This document shows positions 33,615-42,550 of a DNA stretch of 64,000 bases, in pieces (the stretch's first letter is position 1; the number at the start of each line of letters is the position of its first letter). The stretch is taken from assembly GCA_910589115.1 (NCBI GenBank), contig CAJUSB010000002.1, positions 63,169 to 127,168 of the forward strand, given 5' to 3'. Origin of the DNA: an uncultured Clostridia bacterium. GTDB taxonomy: Bacteria; Bacillota; Clostridia; Oscillospirales; Butyricicoccaceae. The notes below the pieces were generated by a model. It saw nothing but the letters and a program-made list of their open reading frames with translations, searched no databases and was not told the origin of the DNA. The position numbers were made by a program, and so were the translations under genes.

Positions 33615-33998
33615 ATGACAAATGAAAACGTACTGTCCGAGCAGATCAAGGATTCGCTGGAGGAAGAACTCCACGCCACGGCGGCCGAAGCCGATGTATC
33701 CTATCTAAACGTCATGCAGGCGCTGGTGGAGGACAAAGCAGACAAATACATGAAATCGGCAAATATGTGCATGTGCCCGCGCTGCCGGATCGATGTAATT
33801 GCGCTGACGCTGAGCAAGCTGCCGTCAAAGTATGTGGTATTGCAGCAGTCCGACACAGTGCCCATGCTTTCGGTCTACGAAAACCGCTACAGCGCGAACA
33901 TCCTGGCGCAGATGATGTCAGCCTGCGAAATGGTAAAAGCCCACCCGCGCCATGACAAGGACGGCGAAAAGCCAAGAGGCGTTGCATTCGTCCGCTGA
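33615..33998 (+). CDS. ComFB family protein (late competence/cyclic-dinucleotide receptor family)
   Basis: A 127-aa soluble protein. The ComFB core is seen: NVMQALVEDKADKYM, then a Cys cluster MCMCPRCRIDV (C52, C54, C57), then ALTLSKLPSKYV. ComFB proteins were first linked to competence; cyanobacterial members have been reported to bind c-di-GMP (from general knowledge). It is on the plus strand, divergent from fliD and convergent with csrA, with a terminator directly after. Its position between two motility operons and the presence of an EAL-HDOD protein suggest a dinucleotide input to motility (inference). AGAGGTG ribosome site. Confidence 0.85.
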   Translation: MTNENVLSEQIKDSLEEELHATAAEADVSYLNVMQALVEDKADKYMKSANMCMCPRCRIDVIALTLSKLPSKYVVLQQSDTVPMLSVYENRYSANILAQMMSACEMVKAHPRHDKDGEKPRGVAFVR

Positions 33999-34008
33999 CA
34001 AGGCCCAG

Positions 34009-34047
34009 GCGTTCCGGGGAACCGTTCCCCCGGAACGCTCTTTTTTT
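34009..34047 (+). terminator. Terminator after the comFB-like gene
   Basis: GCGTTCCGGGG and CCCCGGAACGC form an 11-bp stem, followed by TCTTTTTTT. It is convergent with csrA. Confidence 0.9.
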
Positions 34048-34077
34048 GCCCTGGCCCGTGCGGGGCTGCTTCCCGCT

Positions 34078-34323
34078 TCAGGCTTCCGGCGGCTTTTTCT
34101 GCCCCGGGAACAACGCTTTCAGCAGCTCCTCCGGCCTGTTCTGCTCCTCGGCTGCGTCGCGGTTGACATCCATTGCGTTGAGCAGCTCCTCACGCAGGAC
34201 CGGAATCTCACGCGGGGCCTCAATCGCCAGCCGCGCGCCGCCTTCATCAACCGAAATCACTGTTATGCGAATATCATCCCCAATATGCAGCGCCTCCCCC
34301 GCCTTTCTGCGCAGGATCAGCAT
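34078..34323 (-). CDS. csrA: Carbon storage regulator CsrA
   Basis: An 81-aa RNA-binding dimer. The core MLILRRKAGEALHIGDDIRITV and LAIEAPREIPVLREEL are classical, including the RNA-contact Leu4 and the Arg in the last strand. CsrA represses hag translation in Bacillus and is titrated by FliW. Its start overlaps the end of fliW by 7 nt. The C-terminal extension (about 20 residues, charged) is longer than in the 61-aa enterobacterial form, as in other Gram-positives. No hag gene follows. Confidence 0.96.
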   Translation of the reverse strand: MLILRRKAGEALHIGDDIRITVISVDEGGARLAIEAPREIPVLREELLNAMDVNRDAAEEQNRPEELLKALFPGQKKPPEA

Positions 34324-34760
34324 ACCGCACCTCCGAACTCCGCCAGCTTGTGGCGCATCCCATAGCCGCCGCCCTCCAGGATGACCTGCATTGCCTGGTT
34401 GGTTTCATCGTTTATCACAACCGGGCATTTGAGGTTCAGCGTACTGTCCGATACCGGGTCACGCACCACGCACATTACATAATAGCACAGCGCCCGGCTG
34501 TCCGTGACGCCCAGCCGCTCCAGCTCGGCTGGCTGGAGGACCGGCGTATACTCCGGGCACAGCGCAAATGGATTCATCACCACAAATGCCAGCCCTTCAT
34601 TCTGCACACTTTGCAGGCAGAGAAGGGTGGATTCACTGCCCTCAAAGGGCAGAAGCACAAACTTCTTTTCCTCTTCAAAGGCGAACAGCCCTGCCGGGAA
34701 GTCCAACACGCCGCCGTCTTCAATGTCAATTTCTCCAAAATACTTGGTTCGTAAAATCAA
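34317..34760 (-). CDS. fliW: Flagellar assembly factor FliW
   Basis: A 147-aa protein that binds flagellin and CsrA. Family features: FGEIDIEDGGVLDFPAGLFAFEEEKKFVLLPF, then CLQSVQNEGLAFVVMNPF, and a C-terminal VVINDETNQAMQVIL. It starts at TTG, 7 nt after GGAGG; the longer ATG frame overlaps yviE and has no ribosome site. It overlaps csrA, as in Bacillus. FliW releases CsrA when flagellin is secreted. Confidence 0.95.
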   Translation of the reverse strand: MILRTKYFGEIDIEDGGVLDFPAGLFAFEEEKKFVLLPFEGSESTLLCLQSVQNEGLAFVVMNPFALCPEYTPVLQPAELERLGVTDSRALCYYVMCVVRDPVSDSTLNLKCPVVINDETNQAMQVILEGGGYGMRHKLAEFGGAVC

Positions 34761-34776
34761 TGTTTCGCCTCCGGCT

Positions 34777-35385
34777 TTACGCCTGAATATCGACCGGCTT
34801 GTAATTGGGATCGGCAGAGGGCGGCACATAAATCGCACCGCCGACGTACTTGATAATCACATCAGGCATCTGCGTAATGGATATCTCAATATCGCCGGGC
34901 ACAAACTCAAAGCCTGCACTGTCCACCTTCCAGTCGAAATTCAGTTTATCCATCTCATAGCGGATCTGCATTTCTCCGCCTTCCCAGTCCAGCTCCACGC
35001 CGCCTTTCGGCAAAAAGTCAAGCCCTACATTCACGTTCATTTCCTCCTGCATCGGCTCAGCCGCAAACTGTGTCACCAGTTCCTCGCCCACTTTTGCATT
35101 GAGCAGCAGCTGGCCGTGCCGTGCATATGTCGCCGTCGCCTCATAAGCCGCCTGCCGGCCCGCCTGAGCCGCCTGCACGACACTGCGCATCGGCGTAGGC
35201 GACAGCGAATTGCGAGCCTCAAAGGTATCCATCTGCACCTTGATGGGCCGGCTCTTTATGTTCATACCCCCCTTGTCGCGGCTGATTTCCATCTCGGCGA
35301 TCCCACGCTTATATTCCAGACGGGCGTTGGTCGTCTTCATCTCGATCTCTATCGGGACGGTCTTGATTTCAATCAAGGGATACAT
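34777..35385 (-). CDS. YviE/DUF6470 family protein
   Basis: A 202-aa soluble protein beginning MYPLIEIKTVPIEIE and rich in alternating polar/hydrophobic beta-strand residues (EMKTTNARLEYKRGIAEMEIS, DWEGGEMQIRYE). In Bacillus the yviE gene lies exactly between flgL and fliW, as here. No biochemical role is established. An AAGGAG ribosome site precedes the start. The conserved synteny supports a function linked to filament assembly or flagellin homeostasis (inference). Confidence 0.88.
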   Translation of the reverse strand: MYPLIEIKTVPIEIEMKTTNARLEYKRGIAEMEISRDKGGMNIKSRPIKVQMDTFEARNSLSPTPMRSVVQAAQAGRQAAYEATATYARHGQLLLNAKVGEELVTQFAAEPMQEEMNVNVGLDFLPKGGVELDWEGGEMQIRYEMDKLNFDWKVDSAGFEFVPGDIEISITQMPDVIIKYVGGAIYVPPSADPNYKPVDIQA

Positions 35386-35530
35386 ATATACTCAACTCCT
35401 TAAATCAATATCCCACCAGTGAAAATGTCTAACGCAGGAACTGTTCAGAAATAACTTGCGACAATCGCTTGTCACAATTTATTTCTTCACAATCCCTTAC
35501 CGGTTTTCTGTTTTTTTGAGCGATGCCGGA

Positions 35531-36760
35531 TCAATTCATATAGTCAATCAGTGACTGCGAGAGGATGGAGTTGCCAATTTTCAAGCCTGCATTGTAGCAA
35601 TACTGCGCCCAGGAAAGCGTTGTAATGGCCGCAACCGGGTCAATATCCTCCACGCCAACGATCTGCGTCTCAAGCTCATCAATCTCTGTCTCAAGGCGCT
35701 TGCCATTGTTCGTCAGGAAGGACGCTTTTGTCGACAGTTCGGTAAATTCTACGTCCATTTTCTTTCTTGCAACCTCGAGCTTTTTGGTCATTTCAAACAA
35801 ACGCTCATAGGACGGGCTGTCATTCGTATAGGTACCGTCATCTTCCTTATGCCACTTGCCATCCATGTCGCTTGCGCCATCCAGATGATGGTGGATACCC
35901 AGCATAATGGAAATCGCGTTTTTCGGATCGCCGTCCTCATCGTAGCCAAAATCCAAGTATTCAAGCCCCGACAATGCCGAATTGTAAACGGTTGACTTGA
36001 TTGGCGTACCGTCCGGGTTCTCCTGCATACCGAGACCGATATCAACGTAGGTCGCCTCTTCCAGCATACCCTTGAGCTTCTGGTACTCCGGATTGGGCTC
36101 CATTACAGGCTCGCCAGTTGCCGGGTCTGTCACTTGATTGCCGGCTGCATCCAGCTTCACTATTTTCTCAGGCTGGTTAACCGGAATGCCGCGATAGCAA
36201 AGCTGCTTCTGCAGAACGGGCTCATCCGTTGGCGTCGGGGGATCCGTGGTAGTATCCATTTTCATCAGCTTGGTGCCGTCGGCCTGCATGACTTCCCGCT
36301 CCTCAATCGTAAACGGCGCATTCATCCCATCTGCACCCGCAAACAGGAACCGGCCACCATACTGGACATTCAGCGTCTGCACAGCGGATTCCGCAGCCTC
36401 ATAGGTGGACTGCGCAAGCGTCTTACGCGCTGTACCATTCGGGTCATTCAGGCCGCGGAGCGCATTGACCTCAACCGTCTGGTTTGCCAGATTGTTCTTG
36501 ACAAGATCGTAGGAGTTAAACGCCTGCGAAAAATTGGATAATATGCTATTGTTATTGCGGAGCTGGCAATTTGCCTGCCAATGCTCACGGCGCAGCTTGA
36601 ACGCAAGCGTCGCCGACGCCGGGTCCTCGGCATAGCTGAGGAAGTTCCTTCCGGTCTGTACCTTCTGCATGGCGGTTGAAAGGGTTTTATATGAGTTCTG
36701 CAAGTTTGCACGGTAAATATGAAGCATACCGTTTGTTGTGACGCGATGCATAATTCCCAT
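35531..36760 (-). CDS. flgL: Flagellar hook-associated protein 3 FlgL
   Basis: A 409-aa junction protein. The flagellin-type N-terminus is clear (HRVTTNGMLHIYRANLQNSYKTLSTAMQKVQTG), with the C-terminal D0 helix (DPVAAITTLSWAQYCYNAGLKIGNSILSQSLIDYM). The central 200 residues are variable. It forms the hook-filament junction with FlgK. The start is MGIMHR, 12 nt after AGGAGG. It lies 124 nt after the flgK stop. Confidence 0.93.
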   Translation of the reverse strand: MGIMHRVTTNGMLHIYRANLQNSYKTLSTAMQKVQTGRNFLSYAEDPASATLAFKLRREHWQANCQLRNNNSILSNFSQAFNSYDLVKNNLANQTVEVNALRGLNDPNGTARKTLAQSTYEAAESAVQTLNVQYGGRFLFAGADGMNAPFTIEEREVMQADGTKLMKMDTTTDPPTPTDEPVLQKQLCYRGIPVNQPEKIVKLDAAGNQVTDPATGEPVMEPNPEYQKLKGMLEEATYVDIGLGMQENPDGTPIKSTVYNSALSGLEYLDFGYDEDGDPKNAISIMLGIHHHLDGASDMDGKWHKEDDGTYTNDSPSYERLFEMTKKLEVARKKMDVEFTELSTKASFLTNNGKRLETEIDELETQIVGVEDIDPVAAITTLSWAQYCYNAGLKIGNSILSQSLIDYMN

Positions 36761-36884
36761 TGGTTCAAAATTCCTCCTCTGTGAAAACATGTGGCGCGGC
36801 GGAATAGAAGATTTTTTCGCAGCCGCGCCCCGGGCCGCTGCCCTCCGCCGCCGGTGCTGCCAGCGGCGGAAGTCAGACTTTATA

Positions 36885-39368
36885 TTAGAGTGCTGTGCCG
36901 TTAATCAGCTTATCAATCATTTCGTCAAGCTGGGTCAGGTAGCGGCAGGCTGCGCCGTATGACTTATTATACTGCATCATGGCAATCGCTTCATCGTTCA
37001 GGTCCACGCCGGAAACACTGTCGCGGTCAACCGTTACCTCGTTGAGGGAGCTCAGGGAATTGGAATATTCTGCAAGTACCGTGCTAGTGTCTGTGCCCAA
37101 ACGTGAGCAAATCTTAGTAAGAAAATCACTGAAGCTGCCAGTAAAGTAGGTAACATCCTTGTTGCCGTCCGGATTGCCTTGCGCAAAGTTCGGATCAATA
37201 TCGCTCAGCTTATAAGCCAAATTATTATCCTTCAAAATAGAGGTCAGATGGCGCAGGCCGCTGTTCATAGTGGACTGGTCAGTATCGCTGTCTGTACGAC
37301 TCTTCATTGCGCAGACAATATTTTTCGCCCAGCTGTAGGAAATCGAAATGTTCCCTGCGGTAATTCCCTTTGTATCATCCCCATCGCCGCTGTTGCTGAA
37401 CAATGTACCCCCTCGGTACTGCTCGCGTACTACGCGCAGATCCTTTCCATCCTTGTCTTTGTACATAGTGAAATCATAGTTGCCGTTTGCATCCGTCATC
37501 GGCATCGTTTTTCCATCCGCCAAAACAAAGACTTTTTCGCCGGTCTTTTCGTCAATCTTTGTCTCGTAATAATTCTCCGGCTTAACGATATAATCATCTT
37601 TATTTGTACCATCGCCGCCGAACTTTTTCAGATCACCATTGGCATCCTCGAGAGTATTGGCATCATTCAATGCTGTAGCAAATTTGTTTGCCATTGCGTC
37701 CCACAGCTTTTGGAAATACGGAATGCCGCGCTTTGTGCTCGCCTGCGGATCAGCCAATATATCGTCAGACGTTGCAAACTCGCCTTTTTCGGTGAGCATC
37801 TCACGCTCTGCCTGCAAACCACCGTAAAGATCGTTATCGGTCAATTCAAGCTCCCGATTATCCGGGTCTGGAATCGGTGTCACACCGTGATTAAACAGAG
37901 TTGAACCAGCAGGTTTCGATGCATCTGCAACAGGCTGCTGCTTGCCGTCAATGAAAATAATCTTGTCACCCGTCTCAGAAAGCATTGCCGTGCGGCCCGC
38001 CACCTGATTCTCTTTGTCTGCATTATATGCTTTGATAAATGTATTTAACTGTGCCTCCAAGGTACTATTTACATTGATCGTACCATTGATCATCACAGAG
38101 TAGTCCTCACCCGTGTTGGGATTTTTAATCTTCAATTCCCCGTCATTCTGGAGCGGCGTTTGGACGGGGCTGACCCCCTTCTGCACCGACTTGAATACAA
38201 TTCCGTTCTTATCCATATTCAAAGCCGCGATCCAGTCCTTATTCGCTGCATCTTCATTATACTGCCTTACAAAATCACGGAGCTGCTCTTCCAGCGTACC
38301 ACCGTTAATCGGATATTTCTTACCGCCAAGCTCAGTTGCCGGATCACCTGCCTGGAAAGAATCACCCGGATTTTGCAGCTGTACAAACGGCCCGGCTACA
38401 GCAGTCGCCTGTTCGCCCTCGACCAGCATTTTCGGCCTGCCCGCCACATCGCGCAGCGCATCCAGCGTCGTCTTGAAATCACCTACAAAAGCCGGTGCCG
38501 GATTCTTCTCGGGGACATTTACATCCGGCATTTTAAGCTGCGTTGCATATTTGCCATCAATCAGCAGCGCACCGTCATTTGTGGTGTCCAGATTGTTGTC
38601 GCCGCTGTCAAGGCGAATCATCAGCTTCTCAACCTTAACGCCAGAGCCGATATCCTCCTCATCATAAACCACGTTGATGCGAACATAATAGGAAAGTTCG
38701 TCAATCAACATGTTCCGCTCGTCTTTAAGCTCCAAGGCATTGCTGCCGTGAATCTCCGCCTTGCGGATGGAGTTATTCAGCTTTTGGATATCAGACAAAA
38801 TGCCATTTACCTTTTCCACATCCCTTTGCAGGGCAGCTTTCTGATCATTATAGGCATTCTCAAGGCGTTTTGAATAGCTGTTAAAAATCGTAGTCACCTG
38901 TTCTGCCGCAGCCTGGAAGATCTCGTCAAAGGTTGACTCTCCCGCGCCATCGTTGTGATAGCGCTCCATCTGGTCAATCAAATTCTGGAGGGCGGCTTCC
39001 ATAATGCCTTCGCCGTCTTCTCCCTTGCCTACCTCATCAAAAATAGTGGTCAATGCACTCAGGCCGTCCAGCAGCTTCTCTTTAAGTCCGGTTGTGGAAT
39101 ATTCTGTACGGTAGCGGATGTCCAGATAGGGACTGCGAATCTGTGAAACGCCGGAAACCATTACGCCGGAACCCAATTTTGCATCCCACTTGGATGTATA
39201 GCGATCCGCGCCGCCGATATACAGACTATCCAAATCCAGCGACTGCCGGGTATACCCCGGGGTATTGATATTTGAAATATTATTGCCGGTCACCTGCATT
39301 GCCTTTTGAGAGGCATAGATGCCGAGCTTCGCCATTGTAAATGCGCCAAAAGTAGAAACATTGCTCAT
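36885..39368 (-). CDS. flgK: Flagellar hook-associated protein 1 FlgK
   Basis: An 827-aa junction protein. Residues 1-110 contain the rod-type motif (KLGIYASQKAMQVTGNNISNINTPGYTRQSLD) and the helical D1 segment. The C-terminal 50 residues carry the matching helix (SGVDLNDEAIAMMQYNKSYGAACRYLTQLDEMIDKLINGTAL). The central domain (about 250-720) is much larger than in 500-aa FlgK proteins and is Asp/Asn/Lys-rich. The enlarged FliD shows a similar expansion. It lies 265 bp after flgN, with a repeat cluster between. Confidence 0.95.
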   Translation of the reverse strand: MSNVSTFGAFTMAKLGIYASQKAMQVTGNNISNINTPGYTRQSLDLDSLYIGGADRYTSKWDAKLGSGVMVSGVSQIRSPYLDIRYRTEYSTTGLKEKLLDGLSALTTIFDEVGKGEDGEGIMEAALQNLIDQMERYHNDGAGESTFDEIFQAAAEQVTTIFNSYSKRLENAYNDQKAALQRDVEKVNGILSDIQKLNNSIRKAEIHGSNALELKDERNMLIDELSYYVRINVVYDEEDIGSGVKVEKLMIRLDSGDNNLDTTNDGALLIDGKYATQLKMPDVNVPEKNPAPAFVGDFKTTLDALRDVAGRPKMLVEGEQATAVAGPFVQLQNPGDSFQAGDPATELGGKKYPINGGTLEEQLRDFVRQYNEDAANKDWIAALNMDKNGIVFKSVQKGVSPVQTPLQNDGELKIKNPNTGEDYSVMINGTINVNSTLEAQLNTFIKAYNADKENQVAGRTAMLSETGDKIIFIDGKQQPVADASKPAGSTLFNHGVTPIPDPDNRELELTDNDLYGGLQAEREMLTEKGEFATSDDILADPQASTKRGIPYFQKLWDAMANKFATALNDANTLEDANGDLKKFGGDGTNKDDYIVKPENYYETKIDEKTGEKVFVLADGKTMPMTDANGNYDFTMYKDKDGKDLRVVREQYRGGTLFSNSGDGDDTKGITAGNISISYSWAKNIVCAMKSRTDSDTDQSTMNSGLRHLTSILKDNNLAYKLSDIDPNFAQGNPDGNKDVTYFTGSFSDFLTKICSRLGTDTSTVLAEYSNSLSSLNEVTVDRDSVSGVDLNDEAIAMMQYNKSYGAACRYLTQLDEMIDKLINGTAL

Positions 39369-39451
39369 AGTAAAACCACTTCTTTCCGAAACCCTCGTTT
39401 CTAAATCAAGCCTTATATCCCAGCCGCACCGGAAGCAGCGCCGCCGCCAAG

Positions 39452-39620
39452 CCCCCGTCCCGCCCGCAGGCGATCATGAAGCTTTTAGTCAATTTTTTCT
39501 CGAAAAAATTGCGGGAGTCCAGAGGGCAGCGCCCTCTGGCGCTATCCGCGCAGGATGCCCCTCCGGCGAGGAGCGCTGTCCGCGCAGGACGCCCCTCCGG
39601 CGAGGAGCGCCGCCCGCGAA
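39452..39620. repeat. GC-rich intergenic palindromic repeat cluster, copy 6, inside the che-flg operon
   Basis: CCGTCCCGCCCGCAGGCG, AAGCTTTTAGTCAATTTTTT, then CCAGAGGGC-AGC-GCCCTCTGG and two tandem GCGCAGGACGCCCCTCCGGC blocks. It lies between flgN and flgK, so it is transcribed in the operon. Confidence 0.8.
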
Positions 39621-39633
39621 GGGCAACCAAAAC

Positions 39634-40212
39634 CTACGCCTTAAAATCTGCGCCGTGACCACCAACAGGCGGTTCCTCCGGCAGATCCCGCGGATTGCGC
39701 CGCGCCGCAACCGGCTGAATCGTCGGGTTACGCTGCTGCTCCGCCGCAAGCATCCGGTCTACCTGGTGCAGCACCCGCTCCAATCCAGAACGCGCCGCAG
39801 AAGAAGCACTCCGGTAAATCCTGTATCGGGCCTGCAAGTCACCAACAACCTCTATCGTCTCCCACCGCAGCTCGGACGGCGCACACTCGATCAGCCCCGA
39901 AAGCCGTATGCCTTCCAGCCCCATCGCTTTCAGCGCCTTGTCACGCCGCTGCTCCAGGCCGCGCAGAGACAGGCTGATCACCTGCTCCTGCCGGATGCAG
40001 TCGTCTACGTCCTTCACCTCGTTGGCGCGTACCGCCTCCAGCTTGCGGTTCTCTAAACCCGCCAGCTGCTCCAGCTGCTTGGATAACTCACGCAAAATAT
40101 CCAGATATGCCCGGAAAATTTTGCAGTCGATCTCTTTGCCTTCCTTGTTTTGTGCGTCCTGCACGTTTTGAATGTTCTGTGCGTTTGCTGTGTTTTCCAT
40201 TATTCGTACCAT
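39634..40212 (-). CDS. flgN: FlgN-family flagellar chaperone
   Basis: A 192-aa helical protein; the central region (ELSKQLEQLAGLENRKLEAVRANEVKDVDDCIRQEQVISLSLRGLEQRRDKALKAMG) fits the FlgN domain, which delivers FlgK and FlgL for export. It lies between flgM and flgK as in Bacillus. The N-terminus begins with a repetitive Asn/Gln/Ala stretch (NTANAQNIQNVQDAQN). No ribosome site is clear, so the start could be the ATG 4 codons downstream. The C-terminal tail is basic. Confidence 0.85.
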   Translation of the reverse strand: MVRIMENTANAQNIQNVQDAQNKEGKEIDCKIFRAYLDILRELSKQLEQLAGLENRKLEAVRANEVKDVDDCIRQEQVISLSLRGLEQRRDKALKAMGLEGIRLSGLIECAPSELRWETIEVVGDLQARYRIYRSASSAARSGLERVLHQVDRMLAAEQQRNPTIQPVAARRNPRDLPEEPPVGGHGADFKA

Positions 40213-40268
40213 TTATCATGTGTATGTGTGCTGTGTCTTTCCCATTACGCTCCCCCACAGCCGCGCCG

Positions 40269-40559
40269 TCAGTCCCATACGAACAGCAGCCTGCGCGCAA
40301 TCGCCTGCGGGTCTACCTGATATTCGTTCGCACGCACCTGCCCGCGCAGCGCCGCTACCGTGCCGGTCGTCGTCGCCGCCGCACGTACCTCCTGGGAGAG
40401 CCTGCCAAGCAGCTGCTTCCGAAATGAATTCTCACTAACAACCACCTGGTCAAATTTCCGCTCCGGCTCCATCTCGCTGAACACCGGCGACTTCGGCACC
40501 TGCCGCGCCTGCACATGTCCCGCGCTTCCAGCCGGTCCTACGCCCCCTATAACCATCAT
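40269..40559 (-). CDS. flgM: Anti-sigma-28 factor FlgM family protein
   Basis: A 96-aa protein; FlgM-like features are the disordered N-terminus and a C-terminal sigma-binding region (VRAAATTTGTVAALRGQVRANEYQVDPQAIARRLL), typical in that the last helices bind SigD. FlgM holds SigD inactive until the hook is complete. The AAGGAGGG ribosome site is 10 nt from the ATG. Position directly before flgN supports the call. The same window holds two sigma-28-type promoters, the expected targets. Confidence 0.88.
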   Translation of the reverse strand: MMVIGGVGPAGSAGHVQARQVPKSPVFSEMEPERKFDQVVVSENSFRKQLLGRLSQEVRAAATTTGTVAALRGQVRANEYQVDPQAIARRLLFVWD

Positions 40560-40657
40560 CTTAACTGCGCCCTCCTTCCGTGCTGAGACCTGTTCGGCAG
40601 CCTTCCTAAACGCCGTCTGGACGGGGCCTCCGCAGTTTTCCGCTTTCTTTGGCCGCA

Positions 40658-41698
40658 TCATCCGAGCTTCGTCCGCAAATGACGCAGCAGCACGCCCGCA
40701 ATCTGATCGCACGCTGCCTGCTCACACACCGCACCAATCTTCTTCGCAACGCCGGGCATCCCATATACAACACTCGACTTTTCATCCTGCCCTATCGTGA
40801 ATGCGCCCTTCTGACGCATACTCAGCAGACCCTTGGCGCCGTCCGCACCCATGCCGGTCATGATAATGCCCACCATCGGGCATTTCACAGTCTCCGCCAT
40901 GGACTCAAACAGCGCGTCTACCGACGGCCGATGGCCGCTTACGCGTTCCCCCTGCGTACAGCTGACATAGTATCCCCCCGCAGGCGTGCGCTGCACCCTG
41001 CACTGAAGGTCCGCCGGAGCAACCAGCGCCAGGCCCGGCCGAATTTCATCTCCGTTTTTCGCCTCGCGCACCTCCATCCGGCACAGCCGGTTCAAACGCT
41101 CGGCATACATCTGCGTAAAGCCCGCCGGCATATGCTGCACGATCACCATGCCTGGGATATCAGCCGGCAGCCCTTTCATAACCTCCAGCGTGGCCTCCGT
41201 GCCGCCCGTCGAAGCCCCAAGCCCCACAATCACCCGCGCCTTGCCGCCCAGCGAAAGCGCCGCCGGTGCTGCGGCCGCCGCCGGGCCAGCCTGCTCCGTA
41301 AGCACACCGCGTACCCTGGCCCGCGCCGCAATGACAACCTTTGAGGTCAGCGACCGGATGAACTGCTCTACGCTTTCACTCCCGTCCGGCTTGCGGACAA
41401 AATCGACCGCCCCCGCATGGAGCGCGTCAAATACCCGCAGGTTCAGAGAGGATACCAGCACGGTCGGCACCGGGTACTGTGGCAGCAGCTCTTTCAAAAA
41501 ATCAATGCCGTTCATGCCAGGCATCTGTACGTCGCACGTCATAACATCAGGTTTCAATTTCATCACCTTCTGCCGTGCGTCCAGCGCATTGATCGCGTAA
41601 CCGACCACCTCTATATTCGGATGCCGGTTCAGCCCATCGATCAGCACGCCGCGCGCCACCATCGAATCATCCACCACTAAAACACGTATTTTTGCCAC
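40658..41698 (-). CDS. cheB: Protein-glutamate methylesterase CheB
   Basis: A 346-aa two-domain protein. The N-terminal receiver (residues 1-120) has LVVDDS and phospho-acceptor Asp in MTCDVQMPGMNGIDF. The C-terminal esterase has the catalytic triad: Ser in GLGASTGGTEA, His in VIVQHMPAGFTQ, Asp in MTGMGADGAKG. It removes methyl or amide groups from receptors. The start is GTG with GAGGGTGG upstream. It lies 15 bp after cheR. Confidence 0.97.
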   Translation of the reverse strand: MAKIRVLVVDDSMVARGVLIDGLNRHPNIEVVGYAINALDARQKVMKLKPDVMTCDVQMPGMNGIDFLKELLPQYPVPTVLVSSLNLRVFDALHAGAVDFVRKPDGSESVEQFIRSLTSKVVIAARARVRGVLTEQAGPAAAAAPAALSLGGKARVIVGLGASTGGTEATLEVMKGLPADIPGMVIVQHMPAGFTQMYAERLNRLCRMEVREAKNGDEIRPGLALVAPADLQCRVQRTPAGGYYVSCTQGERVSGHRPSVDALFESMAETVKCPMVGIIMTGMGADGAKGLLSMRQKGAFTIGQDEKSSVVYGMPGVAKKIGAVCEQAACDQIAGVLLRHLRTKLG

Positions 41699-41713
41699 TT
41701 TTCCACCCTCTAC

Positions 41714-42550
41714 TTACTTCTGGAAGATCGACGCGCCTACACGCCTGTACTTTGTCCCCGGGTCCAGATTCTCCGACATGCTGATAATCAGGTAGCCGCC
41801 CGGCGCCGTTGCCTCATAAAACCGCTCGGACAGCTCCCGCTTGGTCTTCTGATCAAAATAAATCATCACGTTCCGGCAGAAGATCACGTCAAACTTGCGC
41901 CGGAAACGGATCGGCTCCATCAGGTTGAACTGCTGAAAAATCACGTTGTTTTTTATTCTTGGCGCTACGGCGAATTTCCCGCCGTCCGCCGGGACAAAGT
42001 AGTTTCGTTTCCAGTTGGCAGGCAAGGTATCCGGCAGCTCATAAATGCCGCTTTTCGCCTTGCTCAGCGCCTCAACCGATATGTCGGTCGCCAGCAGGCG
42101 GGTATCCCATGCCCCCGCCTGCGCCCCCAGGAAATCCATCAGATACATTGAAATATTATACGGCTCCTCCCCGGAGGAACACCCTGCGCTCCAGATAGCA
42201 AGGGATTTGTCGCGCTGATGCTTGCGCGTGATATCCGGCAGAATCCGGGTCCGGAAGAAATCAAACGCGCCCATTTCCCGCATGAAATAGGTATAGTTGG
42301 TCGTCAGGCGGGACAGCAGGTGGTTGATATCCTCGCTGTTGCTCCTTGTGAGCATATAGTCCACATAATCCTTGAACTGGGTAAAGCCCCGGCCCCGGAT
42401 CGTGCTGCTCAGACGGCTGACGATCAGCTGCCGCTTCTGATGCAGGTCAATGCCGTACTTGCTCTGAACAAACTGCACCAGCCGCTTGAAATCGGCGTCG
42501 CTGATCTCCATGTTATTCAGGGCACTGCCCTTCTCCGACTCATTGCGCAT
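41714..42550 (-). CDS. cheR: Chemotaxis protein methyltransferase CheR
   Basis: A 278-aa SAM-dependent methyltransferase. The N-terminal helical domain precedes a Rossmann-type domain with IWSAGCSSGEEPYNISM (SAM site) and FDVIFCRNVMIYFD. It methylates receptor Glu residues. Its ATG overlaps the cheW stop by 11 nt, showing coupling. No tetratricopeptide extension. Confidence 0.97.
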   Translation of the reverse strand: MRNESEKGSALNNMEISDADFKRLVQFVQSKYGIDLHQKRQLIVSRLSSTIRGRGFTQFKDYVDYMLTRSNSEDINHLLSRLTTNYTYFMREMGAFDFFRTRILPDITRKHQRDKSLAIWSAGCSSGEEPYNISMYLMDFLGAQAGAWDTRLLATDISVEALSKAKSGIYELPDTLPANWKRNYFVPADGGKFAVAPRIKNNVIFQQFNLMEPIRFRRKFDVIFCRNVMIYFDQKTKRELSERFYEATAPGGYLIISMSENLDPGTKYRRVGASIFQK

